A stretch of 64,000 nucleotides of DNA from Nocardioides gilvus (lineage in GTDB: Bacteria > Actinomycetota > Actinomycetes > Propionibacteriales > Nocardioidaceae). The DNA lies in NCBI RefSeq assembly GCF_003194605.1, contig NZ_QHKY01000004.1:62001-126000 (forward strand). Direction: 5' to 3'. Positions 60,904-64,000 of the stretch are shown one piece after another. How positions within the stretch are numbered: position 1 is the stretch's first letter; every line of letters begins with the position of its first letter. Under the pieces are notes generated by a model. That model worked only from the letters and a program-made list of their open reading frames with translations. It did no database searches and was not told the origin of the DNA. The position numbers and the translations under genes are program-made.

Positions 60904-60910
60904 TCCGGCT

Positions 60911-61423
60911 GTGGATGACTGGAGCAGGGTGACGAGCGCTGACGCGACCGCGTCGGTGGCGGTGGCCGGCGTCCTCGTCCTCATGCTGGTACTCGTCTGG
61001 GTGCTGGTCGGCCAACGGCGTACGCGGCGTGAGCTGGCCCGATCACGCGAGATGCACGACGAGTTGTTGGCCCGCCTCGCGCTCCTCGAACGTCCTGCGA
61101 TCACCCAGGCCCCCGCCAGCACCGTGGAGTTCGTGATCACCGACGTCGGTGAGACGCCTGATGCCGGGGAGACGGGCGCCCGACGCGCAACCCCTGCCAC
61201 CAGGATCGAGGGCCGACTCTTCGCTGACATCGTCGCCCGCGAGACGGTGGTCAAGGCGGCGTCGTGGTCCCACGGACTCAGGCACGCCCTCTCCGCCGAG
61301 AACCGCAACCGACTCCGCTTCGAGATGACCCGTGAGACCAAGCGCTCCACCCGGCAGCGGAAGGCGGACGTGAAGGAAGCCCTGCGGCAGTACTACGCCC
61401 GGGAGCGAGGTGACGTCGCATGA
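60911..61423 (+). CDS. Small membrane-anchored hypothetical protein
   Basis: 170 aa from GTG 60911. One N-terminal membrane helix (about 16-36), then a charged helix RRELARSREMHDELLARLALLERP, a middle beta segment (VEFVITDVGETPD) and a basic C-terminal helical region. Not recognised. Translation is coupled to the next gene by an ATGA overlap. The pair lies between rarA and alaS in many related genomes, hinting at a housekeeping envelope role. Confidence 0.8.
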   Translation: MDDWSRVTSADATASVAVAGVLVLMLVLVWVLVGQRRTRRELARSREMHDELLARLALLERPAITQAPASTVEFVITDVGETPDAGETGARRATPATRIEGRLFADIVARETVVKAASWSHGLRHALSAENRNRLRFEMTRETKRSTRQRKADVKEALRQYYARERGDVA

Positions 61424-61737
61424 GCCGTGGACTCTGGTTCGTCGCGGGCGCCGGCGCCGGTGTCTACGCGATGTCGAAGGCGCGACGTCTGACCGACTCG
61501 GTCACCACCGAGGGCCTGCGCGCCCGGTGGCACGGTCTGACGCACGCCGCCCGGCTGCTGGGCGAGGACGTCCGGTCGGCGCAGGCCACACGCGAGGTTG
61601 AGCTCCGCGAGTCGTTCGGTCTCGCCGCACTCTCCGACACCCCTCAGCTCCAGGGCCCTCAGGCCCCCCAGGCGCCCCAGGCGCAGCCCGGACCGACCCT
61701 GGTCCCCCCGCTCGAAGACAGGAAGAACGACCACTGA
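61420..61737 (+). CDS. DUF6167-type small protein
   Basis: 105 aa from ATG 61420. N-terminal glycine-rich hydrophobic stretch GLWFVAGAGAGVYAMSKARRL, a central helix, and a Pro/Gln-rich tail with repeated QAP units (about 80-95). Matches the small unannotated proteins usually found upstream of alaS in Actinobacteria. Function unknown. Its stop overlaps the alaS start (TGATG). Confidence 0.8.
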   Translation: MSRGLWFVAGAGAGVYAMSKARRLTDSVTTEGLRARWHGLTHAARLLGEDVRSAQATREVELRESFGLAALSDTPQLQGPQAPQAPQAQPGPTLVPPLEDRKNDH

Positions 61738-64000
61738 TGGACACCGCCGAAATCCGCCGCCGCTTCATCGCGCACTTCGAGGCTGGTGGTCAGTGGGGTG
61801 CTCACACGCCCGTTCCTTCCGCGCCGTTGCTGCTCGACGACCCCAATCTCCTGTTCGTCAACGCCGGCATGGTGCCCTTCAAGCCCTTCTTCCTCGGCCA
61901 GGAGTCACCCGCCTACCCCCGAGCCACGAGCGTGCAGAAGTGCGTACGGACCCCGGACATCGAGGACGTCGGCAAGACGACGCGGCACGGCACGTTCTTC
62001 GAGATGTGCGGCAACTTCTCCTTCGGTGACTACTTCAAGGAGGGTGCCATCGACCTGGCCTGGTCGCTGCTGACCAAGTCGGTCGACGAGGGCGGTTTCG
62101 GGCTCGACGAGAGCCGCCTCTACCCGTCAGTGCTGGCGGGCGACGACGAGGCGGCCGAGCTCTGGATGAAGGTCACCGGTCTGCCCCGCGAGCGCATCAT
62201 CGGGTTGGGCCGCAAGGAGAACTACTGGTCCATGGGCGTGCCCGGCCCCGGCGGACCCTGCTCGGAGATCCTCTACGACCGTGGACAGGACCACGGCCCG
62301 GACTTCGACCCGGCGACGCTCGGCCCGGACATGCCGTTCGAGCTCGAGGACCGGCTCCTGGAGATCTGGAACCTGGTCTTCATGCAGGACGAGCTCAGCG
62401 CGGTGCGGTCCAAGGAGGACTTCGACGTCGCCGGTTCGCTGCCCAAGCGCAACATCGACACCGGCATGGGCCTGGAGCGGGTGGCGTTCCTGCTGCAGGG
62501 CAAGCAGAACATGTACGAGATCGACGTGATGTACCCCGTGATCGAGCGGGCCGAGCAGCTCACCGGTCGCCGCTACGGCGCCGACCCGACCGACGACGTA
62601 CGTTTCCGGGTCGTGGCCGACCACGTCCGCTCCTCGATGATGCTGATCGGCGACGGCGTCACACCCGGCAACGAGTCACGCGGGTACGTCCTGCGTCGCC
62701 TCCTGCGCCGGGCCGTCCGGTCGATGCGGCTGCTCGGTTTCGAGGACCGGGCGCTGCCCGAGCTGATGCCGATCAGCCGCGACAAGATGGGGGAGACCTA
62801 CGACTACCTCCACTCCGACTGGGAGCGGATCTCCCGCGTCGCCTACGCGGAGGAGGACGCGTTCCGCAAGACGCTGCAGTCCGGTACCCAGATCTTCGAC
62901 ACTGCCGCGGCAGAGGTGAAGTCCTCGGGCCAGCGCAGACTGAGCGGGGAGCAGGCCTTCGCCCTGCACGACACCTACGGTTTCCCGATCGACCTCACGC
63001 TCGAGATGGCGGCTGAGCAGGGGCTCGAGGTGGACGAGGGCGGCTTCCGCGGGTTGATGACCGAGCAGCGTCAGCGTGCCAAGGACGACGCCCGGGCCAA
63101 GAAGGGTCAGCACGCCGACGTGTCGGTCTACCGGGCGATCCTCGACGCCAACGGGCCCACCGAATGGCTGGCGTACGAGACCCTCGAGACCGAGTCCCGG
63201 CCCCTCGGGCTGCTGCGTGAGGGTGTCCAGGTCCCCGTGCTCTCCGCTGGTGAGATCGGTGAGCTGGTGCTCGACCGCACACCGTTCTACGCGGAGTCCG
63301 GCGGGCAGGCGGCTGACGCCGGACGCATCGTCTTCGACGGTGGCGCCCTGGAGGTCCTGGATGTCCAGCGGCCGGTGCGAGGCCTCGTCTCCCACCAGGT
63401 GCGGGTGCTCGAGGGGGAGTTGCCCGCCGACCTCTCGACCCTGCATGCCCGGGTCGACCCGGAGTGGCGGATCGGTGCCCGGCAGGCGCACTCCGGCACC
63501 CACGTGATCCACGCCGCCCTGCGCGAGGTGCTCGGTCCCACCGCGCTCCAGGCAGGTTCCTACAACCGTCCCGGCTACCTGCGACTCGACTTCGGCTGGA
63601 GCGCGGCCCTGCACCCCGACCAGGTCAAGGAGATCGAGGCGGTCTCCAACCAGGCACTGCGCGCCGACCTGGCCGTGAGTGCCCAGTACATGACGTTGCC
63701 GCAGGCCAAGGAGTGGGGCGCGATCGCGCTCTTCGGGGAGACCTACGACGACTCCCAGGTCCGGGTGGTGGAGATCGGCGGTCCTTGGTCGCGTGAGCTG
63801 TGTGGCGGCACGCACGTCGACCACTCCTCGCAGATCGGCACTCTCGTCGTGACCGGAGAGGCCTCGGTCGGGTCCGGCAACCGTCGCATCGAAGCGTTCA
63901 GTGGCGTGGAGGGGTTCAACTACCTCGCCCGCGAGCGCGATGTGGTCGCCGAGCTGACCGGGATGCTCAAGGCCCGTCCCGACGACGTCGTGGGGCGTGT
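61737..64000 (+). CDS. alaS: Alanyl-tRNA synthetase (3' end beyond window)
   Basis: 754 codons are visible from ATG 61737 to the window end with no stop; full-length proteins have about 880-900 residues. Class II core begins with TAEIRRRFIAHFEAGGQW, followed by NAGMVPFKPFFLGQE, SVQKCVRTPDIEDVG and TFFEMCGNFSFGDYFK. The editing domain has HSGTHVIHAALREVLG and the metal-binding CGGTHVDHSS. Most of the C-Ala domain lies outside the window. Confidence 0.97.
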   Translation, partial: MDTAEIRRRFIAHFEAGGQWGAHTPVPSAPLLLDDPNLLFVNAGMVPFKPFFLGQESPAYPRATSVQKCVRTPDIEDVGKTTRHGTFFEMCGNFSFGDYFKEGAIDLAWSLLTKSVDEGGFGLDESRLYPSVLAGDDEAAELWMKVTGLPRERIIGLGRKENYWSMGVPGPGGPCSEILYDRGQDHGPDFDPATLGPDMPFELEDRLLEIWNLVFMQDELSAVRSKEDFDVAGSLPKRNIDTGMGLERVAFLLQGKQNMYEIDVMYPVIERAEQLTGRRYGADPTDDVRFRVVADHVRSSMMLIGDGVTPGNESRGYVLRRLLRRAVRSMRLLGFEDRALPELMPISRDKMGETYDYLHSDWERISRVAYAEEDAFRKTLQSGTQIFDTAAAEVKSSGQRRLSGEQAFALHDTYGFPIDLTLEMAAEQGLEVDEGGFRGLMTEQRQRAKDDARAKKGQHADVSVYRAILDANGPTEWLAYETLETESRPLGLLREGVQVPVLSAGEIGELVLDRTPFYAESGGQAADAGRIVFDGGALEVLDVQRPVRGLVSHQVRVLEGELPADLSTLHARVDPEWRIGARQAHSGTHVIHAALREVLGPTALQAGSYNRPGYLRLDFGWSAALHPDQVKEIEAVSNQALRADLAVSAQYMTLPQAKEWGAIALFGETYDDSQVRVVEIGGPWSRELCGGTHVDHSSQIGTLVVTGEASVGSGNRRIEAFSGVEGFNYLARERDVVAELTGMLKARPDDVVGR

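Noticed and set aside
1-64000. tRNA genes, CRISPR arrays, prophage, integrases or insertion sequences
   Set aside because: No cloverleaf-like intergenic segments, regular repeat-spacer arrays, transposase or integrase motifs were seen; intergenic gaps are too short for most of these.

Overview
The window is high-GC (roughly two thirds or more), has almost no intergenic space, uses many GTG and TTG starts, and joins genes by 1-4 base start/stop overlaps. The order thrS, HIT, pgsA, pdxS, pdxT, yebC, ruvCAB, yajC, apt, relA, MBL hydrolase, hisS, aspS, rarA, alaS matches the backbone of high-GC Actinobacteria. Together with the gene repertoire this suggests a Nocardioides-like member of the Propionibacteriales; the genus is inference. 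I see no rRNA, tRNA, CRISPR array, IS element or prophage. No gene-free stretch exceeds about 210 bases.

Left part (1-15.3 kb). On the minus strand lies a three-gene surface polysaccharide operon: a processive GT2 synthase, a periplasmic HlyD/Alg44-like partner and a GH81-type endo-beta-1,3-glucanase cut by the window edge. Next is a stand-alone, degenerate ABC ATPase (+). A potassium block follows (minus strand: kdpD, kdpE, trkH, trkA) with no kdpFABC. Near-identical tandem 11-bp repeats precede trkH and a divergent small membrane protein gene. Then come a DHA2 drug exporter, a membrane acyltransferase, a 7TM-PAS-SpoIIE phosphatase and a csbD stress gene.

Middle part (15.3-28.2 kb). Mixed metabolic and envelope genes: zinc alcohol dehydrogenase, release factor 3, an LCP ligase, an FMN glutamate-synthase-like protein, a PepSY lipoprotein, putA convergent with ornithine cyclodeaminase (ornithine to proline to glutamate), and a Fes-like esterase preceded by a coupled 23-codon upstream ORF.

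Catabolic operon (28.2-38.3 kb). Eleven plus-strand genes start from a promoter overlapped by a perfect operator-like inverted repeat. They encode a MaoC hydratase of the itaconyl/mesaconyl-CoA type, an LLM flavin oxidoreductase, a CaiB CoA-transferase, an MmgE/PrpD protein, a protein with three tandem RidA-like domains, a two-subunit MaoC hydratase, a thiolase-fold protein paired with a DUF35 protein (resembling the Ltp2/ChsH steroid side-chain retro-aldolase), an acyl-CoA dehydrogenase and a CitE-type lyase. I read this as a CoA-ester degradation pathway of unknown substrate and the best candidate here for an undescribed system.

Right part (38.4-64 kb). A lysine-rich secreted protein, then the conserved backbone: translation (thrS, hisS, aspS, alaS partial), PI phosphate synthase, vitamin B6 synthesis, Holliday junction processing, the stringent response and RarA. 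Locus-level departures are the absence of secD/secF between yajC and apt, the absence of patA/pimA after pgsA, and a PhoX-type phosphatase gene between yebC and ruvC. Many genes carry a TANNNT box exactly six bases before their start codon, suggesting leaderless transcripts.
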